This document shows, in pieces, positions 1 to 7,369 of a DNA stretch of 38,775 bases. A program made the position numbers and the translations under genes. Each line of letters begins with the position of its first letter. The stretch's first letter is position 1. This DNA is from Palsa-870 sp039935415 (GTDB lineage: Bacteria > Chloroflexota > Dormibacteria > Dormibacterales > Dormibacteraceae). The notes under the pieces are model-generated. The model was not told the DNA's origin, searched no databases, and saw only the letters and a program-made list of their open reading frames with translations. The stretch covers positions 1 through 38,775 of the forward strand of contig JBDTKH010000042.1 in assembly GCA_039935415.1 (NCBI GenBank), written 5' to 3'.

Positions 1-857
1 ACGTCGCCCTTCAGGAGGATGCGCTCGCGGGCCCGCTCCAGCTTTGGATCCGGGATCGGGATGGCGGACAGTAGGGAGCCCGTGTACGGATGCAGAGGAT
101 GCCGGTACAGGTCCCTGGCTGGGGAGACCTCGACGATCTTTCCGACGTACATCACGGCGATGCGGTCGGAGATGTGCTTCACGACCGACAGGTCGTGGGC
201 GATGAACAAGTAGGTGAGATGCAGCCTCTCCTGGAGCTCCTCGAGCAGGTTGATGATCTGGGCCTGGATGGAAACGTCGAGGGCGGAGATCGCCTCGTCG
301 CACACGATGAAGGACGGGTCGACCGCGAGAGCGCGCGCTATCCCGATTCTCTGGCGCTGCCCGCCTGAGAACTCGTGCGGGTAGCGGGCGGCGAAATCGG
401 AAGACAGCCCGACCAGGCCGAGCAGCTCCAGGATCCGCTCCGTGCGGCGCCGTCGCGTGGGGGCGAGGCGGTGGATGTCGAGCGCCTCGCCGAGGATGTC
501 CTCGACGCTCTGCCGGGGATCGAGCGAGGCGAACGGGTCCTGGAAGATCATCGCCATCTGCCGCCGCATGCGGCGCATCGACGACCCACCAAGACGCAGG
601 ACGTCGCTGCCCTTGAAATAGACCTCGCCCGAGGTCGGCTCGACCAGCCGCAGGATGGAGCGCCCTAGCGTCGACTTGCCGCAACCCGACTCGCCGACCA
701 GCCCCAGCGTCTCGCCCTGGCGGATCGCGAGGTCGACGCCGTCGACGGCACGCACGTGGCCGACCACGCGCCCCACCACACCCGAGCGGACGGGGAACCA
801 CGTTTTCAGGTGGCGGACGTCGACGATCGGCTCGGCCGGCGTCCACGAGGCGCTCAT
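1..857 (-). CDS. dppF: Dipeptide/oligopeptide ABC transporter ATP-binding protein, DppF/OppF type (3' end cut off)
   Basis: One of the two cytoplasmic ATPases that energise peptide-type import. About 285 codons are present and the C-terminus lies outside the window. Reading from ATG at 857, the protein shows a Walker A box (GESGCGKST), a Q-loop (MIFQDPFASLD), the ABC signature (FSGGQRQR), Walker B (FIVCDEAISALD) and the H-loop (FIAHDLSVV). The peptide-importer C-terminal region follows (HPLHPYTGSLLSAIP). The start overlaps the stop of the preceding ATPase gene as ATGA, so the two are probably translationally coupled. The substrate cannot be told from the ATPase; peptides, nickel or sugars are all handled by this family. 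Confidence 0.93.
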   Translation of the reverse strand, partial: MSASWTPAEPIVDVRHLKTWFPVRSGVVGRVVGHVRAVDGVDLAIRQGETLGLVGESGCGKSTLGRSILRLVEPTSGEVYFKGSDVLRLGGSSMRRMRRQMAMIFQDPFASLDPRQSVEDILGEALDIHRLAPTRRRRTERILELLGLVGLSSDFAARYPHEFSGGQRQRIGIARALAVDPSFIVCDEAISALDVSIQAQIINLLEELQERLHLTYLFIAHDLSVVKHISDRIAVMYVGKIVEVSPARDLYRHPLHPYTGSLLSAIPIPDPKLERARERILLKGD

Positions 858-1843
858 CTGTCCAGCGATTCGCCGGACTGGGTCACCCAGCATCGCGCCA
901 GCTGCTCGCGCACCGTCAGCAGCTCGGGTTCTTCCTTTGCGCAGCGGTCAATCGCGAAGGGGCAGCGCGGCTGGAACTTGCAGCCCAGGGGCAGGTGCAT
1001 CATGTCGGGCGGGGATCCCTTGATCGGCTTCAACGGCGCGCGATCGTCGGCGTCGAGGCGTGGAATGGAGTGGAGCAGGGACCACGTGTAGGGATGCTCG
1101 GGATGTTCAAAGACGTCGTCGGTGCGGCCCTGCTCGACGATCCTTCCCGCGTACATCACTATCACGCGGTCGCACATCCCCGCCACCACCCCGAGGTTGT
1201 GCGTGATCAGGATCGTCGCCGTCCCCGAATCGCAGTTGAGGTTCTTCAACAGGTCGAGGATCTGCGCCTGGATCGTGACGTCCAGGGCCGTGGTCGGCTC
1301 GTCGGCGATCAACAGGCTCGGGCTCGTGCTGATTCCCATCGCGATCATCGCCCGCTGGCGCATCCCGCCTGAGAAAAGGTGCGGGTACAGCTTCACGCGG
1401 CGGGCCGCATCCGGGATCCCAACCTGCTTGAACAGATCGGTGGCCGCGGCGATCGACGCCGGCCCGTCGACGTCGCGATGTATGCGGAGCGGCTCCCCGA
1501 CCTGCCAGCCCGTGCGGAAAACAGGGTTCAGCGAGGTCATGGGGTCCTGGAAGATCATCGCGATCTCCGTCCCGCGGACCCCCTCCATCTCGTCCTCCGA
1601 GAGCTCCGTGAGCTCCCGACCCTTGAACCTGATCCGGCCCGCGACCACGCGGCCCCGGCGCGGGAGCAGCCCCATGATCGAGAGCGCGGTCATCGACTTG
1701 CCGGAGCCGGATTCGCCGACGATGCCGAGCGTTTCTCCGGCGTCGAGGGTGAAGGAGACTCCGTCGACGGCGTTGATGACGCCTTCCTTGATCGTGAGCT
1801 GCGAGTGGACGTCCTCGAGCTCGAGCAGGTGCGGGAAGGCCAT
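854..1843 (-). CDS. dppD: Dipeptide/oligopeptide ABC transporter ATP-binding protein, DppD/OppD type
   Basis: The first of the paired ATPases of the importer, 329 residues, the usual length. Visible motifs are Walker A (GESGSGKS) near residue 45, the Q-loop (MIFQDPMTSLNP), the signature (SGGMRQRAMIA), Walker B (LLIADEPTTALD) and the H-loop (LITHNLGVV). The cysteine-containing C-terminal segment typical of OppD/DppD proteins (LGCKFQPRCPFAIDRC) is also present. The ATG at 1843 shares one base with the TGA of the permease gene upstream (TGATG). A TTG one codon earlier is possible, but the ATG is the natural start. The 3' end overlaps dppF by ATGA. Confidence 0.95.
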   Translation of the reverse strand: MAFPHLLELEDVHSQLTIKEGVINAVDGVSFTLDAGETLGIVGESGSGKSMTALSIMGLLPRRGRVVAGRIRFKGRELTELSEDEMEGVRGTEIAMIFQDPMTSLNPVFRTGWQVGEPLRIHRDVDGPASIAAATDLFKQVGIPDAARRVKLYPHLFSGGMRQRAMIAMGISTSPSLLIADEPTTALDVTIQAQILDLLKNLNCDSGTATILITHNLGVVAGMCDRVIVMYAGRIVEQGRTDDVFEHPEHPYTWSLLHSIPRLDADDRAPLKPIKGSPPDMMHLPLGCKFQPRCPFAIDRCAKEEPELLTVREQLARCWVTQSGESLDR

Positions 1844-2727
1844 CAAGACCTGAGCCTCGGGTCGAGCGCGTCGCGCAGCGAGTCGCCCAGCAGGTTGAAG
1901 CTGAAGACGGTGATCGAGATCGCCGCCCCGGGCACGATGGCCAGCCAGGGGTCGTTGTCCAGGAAGCCGGAACCGGTGAAGATCATCTGCCCCCAGTCAG
2001 GGGTCGGCACCTGGGCGCCCAGGCCGAGAAACGATAGAGTCGCCTCGGCGAGGATGGCAAAGCCGGCGGATAGAGAGATCTGCACGATGATCGGGTTCAG
2101 CAGGTTGGGGATGAGGTGCCGGACGATCAAGCGCAGCGGCGAAGCTCCCAGCGAGCGCGTCGCGGTGACGAACTCCATCCGGTTCAGCTGGAGGACCAAC
2201 GCCCTGATCAGGCGGGCGTAAATGGGCACCGCGACGATGCCGATCGCGATCATCGCGTTGCGCAGCCCTGGCCCGAGGGCGGCCACGATCGCGATCGCCA
2301 GGACCAGTCCCGGAAACGCGAGCAGCGCGTCGACCAGTCGCATCAGCAGGAGGTCGGTGATACCGCCGGCGTACCCGCTCGCCAACCCGATGAGCCCTCC
2401 CCCGACGAGTCCCACCGCCACCGCCACGAACGCCACCGGAAGCGAGACGCGGGCGCCCCAGAGGATGCGGCTCAGCAGGTCGCGGCCCAGCTCGTCGCTG
2501 CCGAGCAGGTGGCCCGGGCTCAGCGGGGGAAGGTAGGACCCGTCCGGGTTGGTCGTGACAGGGTCGTGAGGCGAGATGATCGGAGCCACCAGGGCGACCA
2601 GGAAGAGGAGCGCGACGAGCACCGCGGCGCCGGTGACGCGCGGGTGGGTGCGGCCGAGCTCGAGCATCGCGACACGCGTCCTGCGGATGGGTTGCTGGGC
2701 GGCGACTATCGCTCCCATGTTGCTCAT
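1843..2727 (-). CDS. dppC: Peptide-type ABC transporter permease, DppC family
   Basis: An inner-membrane permease of 294 residues. It has an N-terminal membrane segment (about residues 30-50), the OppC-type N-terminal motif (HLLGSDELGRDLLSRILWG), five further hydrophobic segments and an EAA-like cytoplasmic loop (ATRSLGASPLRLIVRHLIPN) that docks to the ATPases. The reading frame stays open upstream to about 3003. That extension is arginine-rich shadow sequence of dppB, so the start is ATG 2727, which forms an ATGA overlap with the dppB stop. A second ATG three codons in is also possible. Confidence 0.94.
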   Translation of the reverse strand: MSNMGAIVAAQQPIRRTRVAMLELGRTHPRVTGAAVLVALLFLVALVAPIISPHDPVTTNPDGSYLPPLSPGHLLGSDELGRDLLSRILWGARVSLPVAFVAVAVGLVGGGLIGLASGYAGGITDLLLMRLVDALLAFPGLVLAIAIVAALGPGLRNAMIAIGIVAVPIYARLIRALVLQLNRMEFVTATRSLGASPLRLIVRHLIPNLLNPIIVQISLSAGFAILAEATLSFLGLGAQVPTPDWGQMIFTGSGFLDNDPWLAIVPGAAISITVFSFNLLGDSLRDALDPRLRS

Positions 2728-3668
2728 GCGTACGAGATCCGCGGATCGAGCCAGGAGTAGACCAGGTCTACCAGCAGGTTGGCGACCAGGTACGAGAAGG
2801 CCGCGAGCAGGACGATCCCCTGGATGACCGTGTAATCGCGGTTGAAGATCGACTCCACAGCGAGGCGCCCGACGCCGGGCCAGGTGAAGACAGTCTCGGT
2901 GACGATCGCGCCCTCGATGATGCCTCCGATCTGCAGGCCAACCACCGTGACCACGGGGATGAGCGCGTTCTTGAGCGCGTGCACGAAGACCACGCGCCGC
3001 CACGACGCTCCTTTCGCGCGCGCGGTGCGGATGTAGTCGTGATTCAGCACCTCGATCATGGACGACCGGGTGAAGCGCATATTGATCGCGGCACCCGCCG
3101 TCCCGAGTGCGATAGCCGGCAGCACGATGTGCCGGAGGTTCTCGAATGGGTTCTGGATGAAAGGGACGTAGCCACCGAACGGGAAGATCCGCAAGGTGAC
3201 CGACAGCACGAAGATGAGTACGATCCCGATAAAGAAGTTTGGTATCGAGACCCCTGCCACGGTAATGCCGGTGGCGATCTGGTCGGCCAGCGATCCGCGG
3301 CGCACGGCCGCGATGGTCCCGAGCGGGATCGCGACGATCAGCGACCAGACCAGGGCGACCAGCCCGAGCTCGATCGTGGCCGGCAGGCGCTCGCCGATAG
3401 CGGTCGCGACAGGCTCGTGCGTCGTGATCGAGCGGCCGAGGTCGCCGTGCGCCGCGTGGCCGAGCCAGATCACGTATTGCGCGTAGAGCGGCTTGTCGAG
3501 ACCTAGCTGCTGATGGATCTGTGCGATCGCCGCCGGCGACCGATCCTCGCCAAGCATGATCAGGGCGGGATCGCCAGGGCTCAGGTGGATGAGCATGAAG
3601 ACTCCCACTGTGACCAGGAATGCGACCGGCAGCATCAGCAGCAGCCGGCGCAGGACGTAACTGGTCAT
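2724..3668 (-). CDS. dppB: Peptide-type ABC transporter permease, DppB family
   Basis: The partner inner-membrane permease, 314 residues, normal for DppB/OppB. The first transmembrane helix (about residues 9-29) is followed by the OppB-type periplasmic region with a Pro/Gly-rich LSPGDPALIM stretch. Five further helices follow, with the EAA loop (IRTARAKGASWRRVVFVHAL) near residue 205. It ends in WLDPRISYA, as many family members do. It follows the binding-protein gene by 53 bases and overlaps dppC by ATGA. The ATG has no clear Shine-Dalgarno sequence and sits at the foot of a small hairpin (3667-3688), which may lower its translation relative to the binding protein. Confidence 0.95.
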   Translation of the reverse strand: MTSYVLRRLLLMLPVAFLVTVGVFMLIHLSPGDPALIMLGEDRSPAAIAQIHQQLGLDKPLYAQYVIWLGHAAHGDLGRSITTHEPVATAIGERLPATIELGLVALVWSLIVAIPLGTIAAVRRGSLADQIATGITVAGVSIPNFFIGIVLIFVLSVTLRIFPFGGYVPFIQNPFENLRHIVLPAIALGTAGAAINMRFTRSSMIEVLNHDYIRTARAKGASWRRVVFVHALKNALIPVVTVVGLQIGGIIEGAIVTETVFTWPGVGRLAVESIFNRDYTVIQGIVLLAAFSYLVANLLVDLVYSWLDPRISYA

Positions 3669-3688
3669 GCCGGCGAAAGCCCCGGCAT
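3667..3688 (-). promoter_or_regulatory. Hairpin at the dppB start codon, between binding-protein and permease genes
   Basis: In the minus-strand transcript, ATGCCGG pairs with CCGGCAT (7 bp) around an 8-base loop. The 3' arm runs into the dppB start codon, whose first two bases close the stem. There is no U-run, so it is not a classical terminator. By analogy with other importer operons it could protect the upstream binding-protein mRNA or damp permease translation. The pairing is seen; the role is inferred. Confidence 0.4.
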
Positions 3689-3721
3689 CAACTCATGAGG
3701 GTCGGGTCGAGGGCGTGCTGA

Positions 3722-5230
3722 CTAGCCTTTCCAGACGTCGGCCATCCTGATCATCCCGTCCGCGTAGAGCGTGAAGTTGTGGATCTTGTTGCTGGAGATC
3801 TGCGGGCTGACGCCGAAGCTCAGGAAGACGTAAGGTGCGTCGGTCACGATCTGCTTCTGCGCGTTGGCGTAGTCCTGCTTGCGCTTGTTCTGATCAGCCG
3901 TCGTCCGGGCGTCCTCGAGCCAGCCGTCGACCTGGGAGTTGCTGTACAGGCTGTCGTTGAAATCGCCGCCCGTGTGCCACCACGCGTAAGTGTTGCCGTC
4001 CGGGTCGATGCGGCCCGACCAGTTGAGGCCGCAAGCCTGGAACTTGTGGCTCGAGCACTCGGTCAGGATCGTGGCGAACTCTTCGGTCTGGATCTGCATG
4101 GTGATTCCAGCCGCGGCGAGCTCTGACTGCATTAGCGCCGCCAGCTGCTGTGCCACCGGATCCGACGTCGTCTTGTAGGAGAAGGTGAAGCCGGTCGCCG
4201 TTGACTTTGCCTTGGCGGCGTCTGCGTGGTCGTAGATCTTCTCGCTGGGATCGAACGCCCAGCTGGACGGTGGGATGGGCCCGTGGCCGACGACTCCGAT
4301 GTTGAAATTGATGTTCTTCAATATTGCGTAGCGGTCGAGGGCGAGCGCGACGGCCTGGCGCTTGGCCACGTCATTGAAGGGTGGTGCTCCCGCATTGAGC
4401 TCAAAACCGTTGAATCCGATTGCCGGCGTGTCCCGGTAGATGAAGGTTGAATCGGCCTTGACCGACGCCACGTCCTTCGCGGCGATCACACGCGCGATGT
4501 CTGTATCACCTGTCTTCAGGGCGGCCAGGATCGCATTGACGTCAGGAATCGCGCGATATGTGAGGCCGTCGAGGTAGGGCAGGCCGGACTTCCAGTAGGA
4601 TGGATTCTTCTTCAAGGTCAGGTGATCGTTGCGCTTCCACTCGACGAACTCGAACGGTCCGCTTCCGGCGCCGGTCGGGGCTAGCGAGAAGTTCGCGCCT
4701 CCCTTGGTGACCGCGTCCATCGACAGCATCATTCCGGCGCGGTCGACCAGCGTTGCAAGCAGGGTCGCGTCTGCCCTGGTCAGGTGGAAGACGACATGCG
4801 AGTCGTCAACGACCTCCACGGACTTGACGCTCGCGAGGTCTGACTTGCGACGCGATGTCGCCCCGGTTTTGTATCGCTGGATGTTGTCGTTGACCGACTG
4901 GGCGTTGAACGCGGTCCCATCGTGATATTTGATTCCGGTCTGGAGGGTGAACTTGTAGTTCAACGGGTCTGAGACGTCCCACGCCTTGACGAGCCCGGGT
5001 TTGATCGCGAGGCTGGGATCGATGGTGAACAGCGAGTCGTACATGTTGTAGAAAACCTCGCGCTCAACGAGCGCCGAGGAGTCCATGGGATCCAGCGTGC
5101 GCAGCTCGCTTTCGAGCGCGATCGTGGCGGTGCCACCACGCTGGAGGGTGGCTGACTGGCTGCCCCCTCCACCGCCGCCGCCACAGGCGGCCATGAGCAG
5201 ACACGCGACTCCAGCGGCGACTCGTCTCAT
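3722..5230 (-). CDS. Peptide-type ABC transporter substrate-binding lipoprotein (SBP family 5)
   Basis: A 502-residue extracytoplasmic solute receptor for the importer encoded downstream. The N-terminus is a lipoprotein signal: MRR, a hydrophobic core, then the lipobox LMAAC followed by a Gly-rich linker. The family-5 features follow in order: a domain beginning RGGTATIALESELRTLDP, then the LYDSLF-type segment (YNMYDSLFTID), YKFTLQTGIKYHDGTAFNA, and the C-terminal VFLSFGVSPQISS region. ATG 5230 is chosen because GGGGAGG lies 8 bases upstream. The TTG two codons earlier would sit too close to that site. It is first in the operon. The ligand is not predictable; peptides, opines or glycosides are possible. 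Confidence 0.94.
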   Translation of the reverse strand: MRRVAAGVACLLMAACGGGGGGGSQSATLQRGGTATIALESELRTLDPMDSSALVEREVFYNMYDSLFTIDPSLAIKPGLVKAWDVSDPLNYKFTLQTGIKYHDGTAFNAQSVNDNIQRYKTGATSRRKSDLASVKSVEVVDDSHVVFHLTRADATLLATLVDRAGMMLSMDAVTKGGANFSLAPTGAGSGPFEFVEWKRNDHLTLKKNPSYWKSGLPYLDGLTYRAIPDVNAILAALKTGDTDIARVIAAKDVASVKADSTFIYRDTPAIGFNGFELNAGAPPFNDVAKRQAVALALDRYAILKNINFNIGVVGHGPIPPSSWAFDPSEKIYDHADAAKAKSTATGFTFSYKTTSDPVAQQLAALMQSELAAAGITMQIQTEEFATILTECSSHKFQACGLNWSGRIDPDGNTYAWWHTGGDFNDSLYSNSQVDGWLEDARTTADQNKRKQDYANAQKQIVTDAPYVFLSFGVSPQISSNKIHNFTLYADGMIRMADVWKG

Positions 5231-5282
5231 CTTCAAGTCCTCCCCACGGCCCGGAATATCAACTCCGGATTGAAGCTAATTA

Positions 5283-5647
5283 GGCGGCCTCTCGAAGCCG
5301 GATGTCAACTGCCGAACCAGTCAGCCGACGGGCGGCTCGCGGCTCGAGCTCGACCCGGACCGCTTTTTCGACCGGTTGAACGAGGCCGCTCGGCAGGCAC
5401 ACGGCATCCCGTCACTGCTGTCGGAGCCGCCATCCGAGCGAGCGGCCATCGGGAGGCGGCCCGAAGTCTTACGCGCCGACTCGAGCGCCCGCGCTAGCTA
5501 AGCGCCCACGTGCGCGTGCTGCGCGAGGCCGGCATCGTGGACGAGAAGCAGTCAGGGCGAAGCGCGAAGTTGAGCGCCGGCGAAGACAGCCTGCGCCGCC
5601 TGTTCAGCGGCGCCCAGGAGTCGCTCTTCAACCCCTTCTGGCGCTGA
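5283..5647 (+). pseudogene. Remnant of an ArsR-like winged-helix regulator
   Basis: There is no intact gene between 5231 and 5660, but two regulator-like segments lie in different frames. In the frame starting at 5283 the segment LDPDRFFDRLNEAARQAHG continues to a TAA at about 5513. In the frame ending with TGA at 5645-5647 the segment LSAHVRVLREAGIVDEKQSG looks like the recognition helix and wing of an ArsR-type HTH. It is followed by a helical tail ending SLFNPFWR. The two pieces together resemble a regulator that lost its N-terminus and suffered an internal deletion or frameshift. The HTH resemblance is by eye; no start codon or full domain remains. Confidence 0.4.
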
Positions 5648-5660
5648 CCCGGGCCGGCGC

Positions 5661-6485
5661 TTACCTGTTGGCGACCAGCAGCTCCAGCGAGTCGACGAGC
5701 CTGGGCCCCGGCCGGTTGAAGTAGGCCGACCCGTCGAGGACCACCACGCGCTCGGCGCCGACCGCGTCGACCTGGGCGCGCACGAGTCGAGCCTCTGCTT
5801 TCGCGCGTTCGAGGTTGAAGCCGCAGGGCGCGAGGATGAGCAGCTCCGGCCGCGCGGCGGCCACGTCATCCCACCCCAGCGCCACGGACGGAATGCCCGG
5901 GCGGGCGAGCGGATCTTCGATGCCGGCCAGCGCGAGCAGGTCGGGTGTCCAGTGGCCGGCGCGGTAAGGCGGATCGAGCCACTCGAGAAACACGCCCCGT
6001 ACCGGTGGGCGTAGTCGTGCCTGTTCGGAGGCGGCGCGAATGCGGGCACGCAGGTCGCGCATCAGGGACGAAGGGTCGGCGCCACACGCGCGGGCGAGCT
6101 CCTCGATGTCGGCCAGCACGTCGTCGAAGGTATGCGGATGTTGCCGGATCATCCTGATCCCGCTCAACTCCTGTGCCACCTGGTCCGCCGGGATTGCGCA
6201 CACGTCGCAGATGTCCTGGGCCACGATGAGGTCTGGCTCGAGGGCGAGGATGGCCTCGGTGTCGACGAAGTACAGCGACCGGCCCTCGGCCGCCGCGAGC
6301 GAGACGGCGGCCTCGATCCCTCCGCTCTGTTGCTCGCCCAGGTCGAGGGTCGAGCGCGTCACGGTGGGAAGCCTGGCCGCTTCGGGCGGAAAGTCGCATT
6401 CGTGGGTGATCGCCACCAGCTGGTCGCCGAGCCCGAGTCCAAACAGCGTCTCGGTGGCGCTTGGCAGCAGGGAGACGATCCTCAA
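5661..6485 (-). CDS. Cobalamin-binding-type protein (BtuF/TroA-like fold), no signal peptide
   Basis: A 274-residue homologue of periplasmic vitamin B12 or siderophore binding proteins. It starts directly with the first strand (MRIVSLLPSATETLFGLGLG) and has no signal peptide or lipobox. The family's EPDLIVAQDICDVCAIP, EWLDPPYRAGHWTPDLLALA and ILAPCGFNLERA segments are all present. This cytosolic-looking subtype is often annotated cobalamin-binding protein; its exact ligand is uncertain. No B12 permease or ATPase gene lies nearby. The start is TTG 6485, whose bases overlap the stop of the FrnE-like gene (TTGA), implying coupled translation. It ends 14 bases from the ArsR remnant. Confidence 0.8.
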   Translation of the reverse strand: MRIVSLLPSATETLFGLGLGDQLVAITHECDFPPEAARLPTVTRSTLDLGEQQSGGIEAAVSLAAAEGRSLYFVDTEAILALEPDLIVAQDICDVCAIPADQVAQELSGIRMIRQHPHTFDDVLADIEELARACGADPSSLMRDLRARIRAASEQARLRPPVRGVFLEWLDPPYRAGHWTPDLLALAGIEDPLARPGIPSVALGWDDVAAARPELLILAPCGFNLERAKAEARLVRAQVDAVGAERVVVLDGSAYFNRPGPRLVDSLELLVANR

Positions 6486-7108
6486 CCGGAAGCCGATTCC
6501 TTGCGCAAACGGTCGAGCACTTCCTTGAACGCGTCGTAAGGCTGTGCGCCGAGCACCAGGTAGCGCCGGCCGAAGATGTGCGCCGGGATTGCGTTGATGC
6601 CCACCGATTCGGCATCGCGGCGGTTGTCGTCGATCACCGACGCGTAGCGATCCTCTTCGATCGCCTGCCTCAGCTGCACCGGGTCGAGCCCGACGCCGGC
6701 GCCGATTCGCACGAGGTCATCGACGTCCTCGAGCTTGCCCGTTTGCTCCCAATGAGCTTTGAACAGCGCGTGATGCATCTCCTCGAACTTGCCATGCTCG
6801 CGCGCGAACTCCGCGGCGCCCAGGGCGCGCCGCGAGTTGATGATCACGTCTCGCGACTCCATCGACAGCCCTACCTCGGCCGCGATCGTCTGCAGGTGTG
6901 AGCGGATCTGCTCAGAGCGCGCGCGCCCGAAGTAAGCCTCGCGCGGAATGCCTTCGACCGGCGCTTCGGGATGAAGCTCGAAAGGCAGCCACGTCACGCT
7001 GACCCGGTGCTCCTTCTCCAGCTGCTCGACTCGGACCGAGTCGATGTAGCACCAGGGTCAAACGTAATCGGAGAAGACGATGAGCTCGACGGGCTCCGTA
7101 CCGGCCAT
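6482..7108 (-). CDS. FrnE/DsbA-family thiol oxidoreductase, probable selenoprotein (UPWC active site; in-frame TGA read as Sec)
   Basis: Read from ATG 7108 the frame gives MAGTEPVELIVFSDYV, then TGA (7060-7058), then PWCYIDSVRVEQLEKEH and an uninterrupted 208-codon frame to TGA at 6482. Family members have CPWC at this spot, so the TGA stands exactly where the N-terminal redox Cys is expected (residue 17, resolving Cys20). The rest is a standard thioredoxin fold with helical insertion: LPFELHPEAPVEGIP, a helical middle, the cis-Pro loop (GINAIPAHIFG, Pro175) and the C-terminal GAQPYDAF motif. A GGUCC-loop hairpin lies at the right distance downstream of the UGA. The alternative is a nonsense mutation in a recently dead gene, but nothing else in the frame has decayed and the BtuF-like gene is coupled to its stop. 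A start at the internal GTG (6997) would remove the active site. Confidence 0.8.
7026..7044 (-). promoter_or_regulatory. Candidate bacterial SECIS element for the in-frame UGA
   Basis: In the minus-strand mRNA the UGA at 7060-7058 is followed by 13 bases and then UCGACUC GGUCC GAGUCGA. That is a 7-bp perfect stem (an 8-bp palindrome around 7035 if drawn fully) with a GGUCC apical loop. The loop begins 20 bases after the UGA. Bacterial SECIS elements are described as short stem-loops with the apical loop about 16-37 bases after UGA and a G among the first loop bases. The E. coli fdhF loop has a similar GGUC sequence. All of this is visible here; SelB binding is inferred. Confidence 0.7.
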
Positions 7109-7152
7109 GGGTGGAACGTTAGAGCAGCCGCTACGGAGAGCGCCGGTGATGC

Positions 7153-7365
7153 AACCGGGCTCTCCATCCGCGTTGATGGTCTACATCGGGACCAAGGACG
7201 CCGATGAGACGGCCAAGAAAGTCGAGGCCGCGGGTGGCAAGGTGATCGCGGCGCCGTTCGATGTGCCGAAGTCGGGTCGCATGGCGGCTTTTTCAGGACC
7301 CGTCAGGGGCATTCATCTCGGTCTGGGAGCCCAACCAGGCCGAAACGCCGAAGCGCCGCGCCTAG
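7153..7365 (+). pseudogene. C-terminal fragment of a VOC (glyoxalase/bleomycin-resistance) family protein, frameshifted
   Basis: The frame holding ALMVYIGTKDADETAKKVEA and GGKVIAAPFDVPKSGRMAAF matches the second half of a single VOC domain. At a five-T run (7289-7293) the match moves to another frame: FQDPSGAFISVWEPNQAETP, ending KRRA and TAG at 7363-7365. Removing one T would join them. The N-terminal half of the domain is missing; that position is occupied by the start of the FrnE-like gene on the other strand. The homopolymer slip could be a sequencing error, but the 5' truncation would remain. Confidence 0.6.
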
Positions 7366-7369
7366 CGGG

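Noticed and set aside
2728..3003. N-terminal extension of the dppC frame
   Set aside because: The extra 92 residues are Arg/His/Gly-rich and opposite in character to any signal or permease sequence; they are dppB read out of frame. The ATGA overlap fixes the start.
6482..6997. Calling the oxidoreductase as a 171-residue protein from the internal GTG
   Set aside because: It would begin after the redox motif and first strand of the fold, while the upstream codons continue the family sequence perfectly except for the single TGA.
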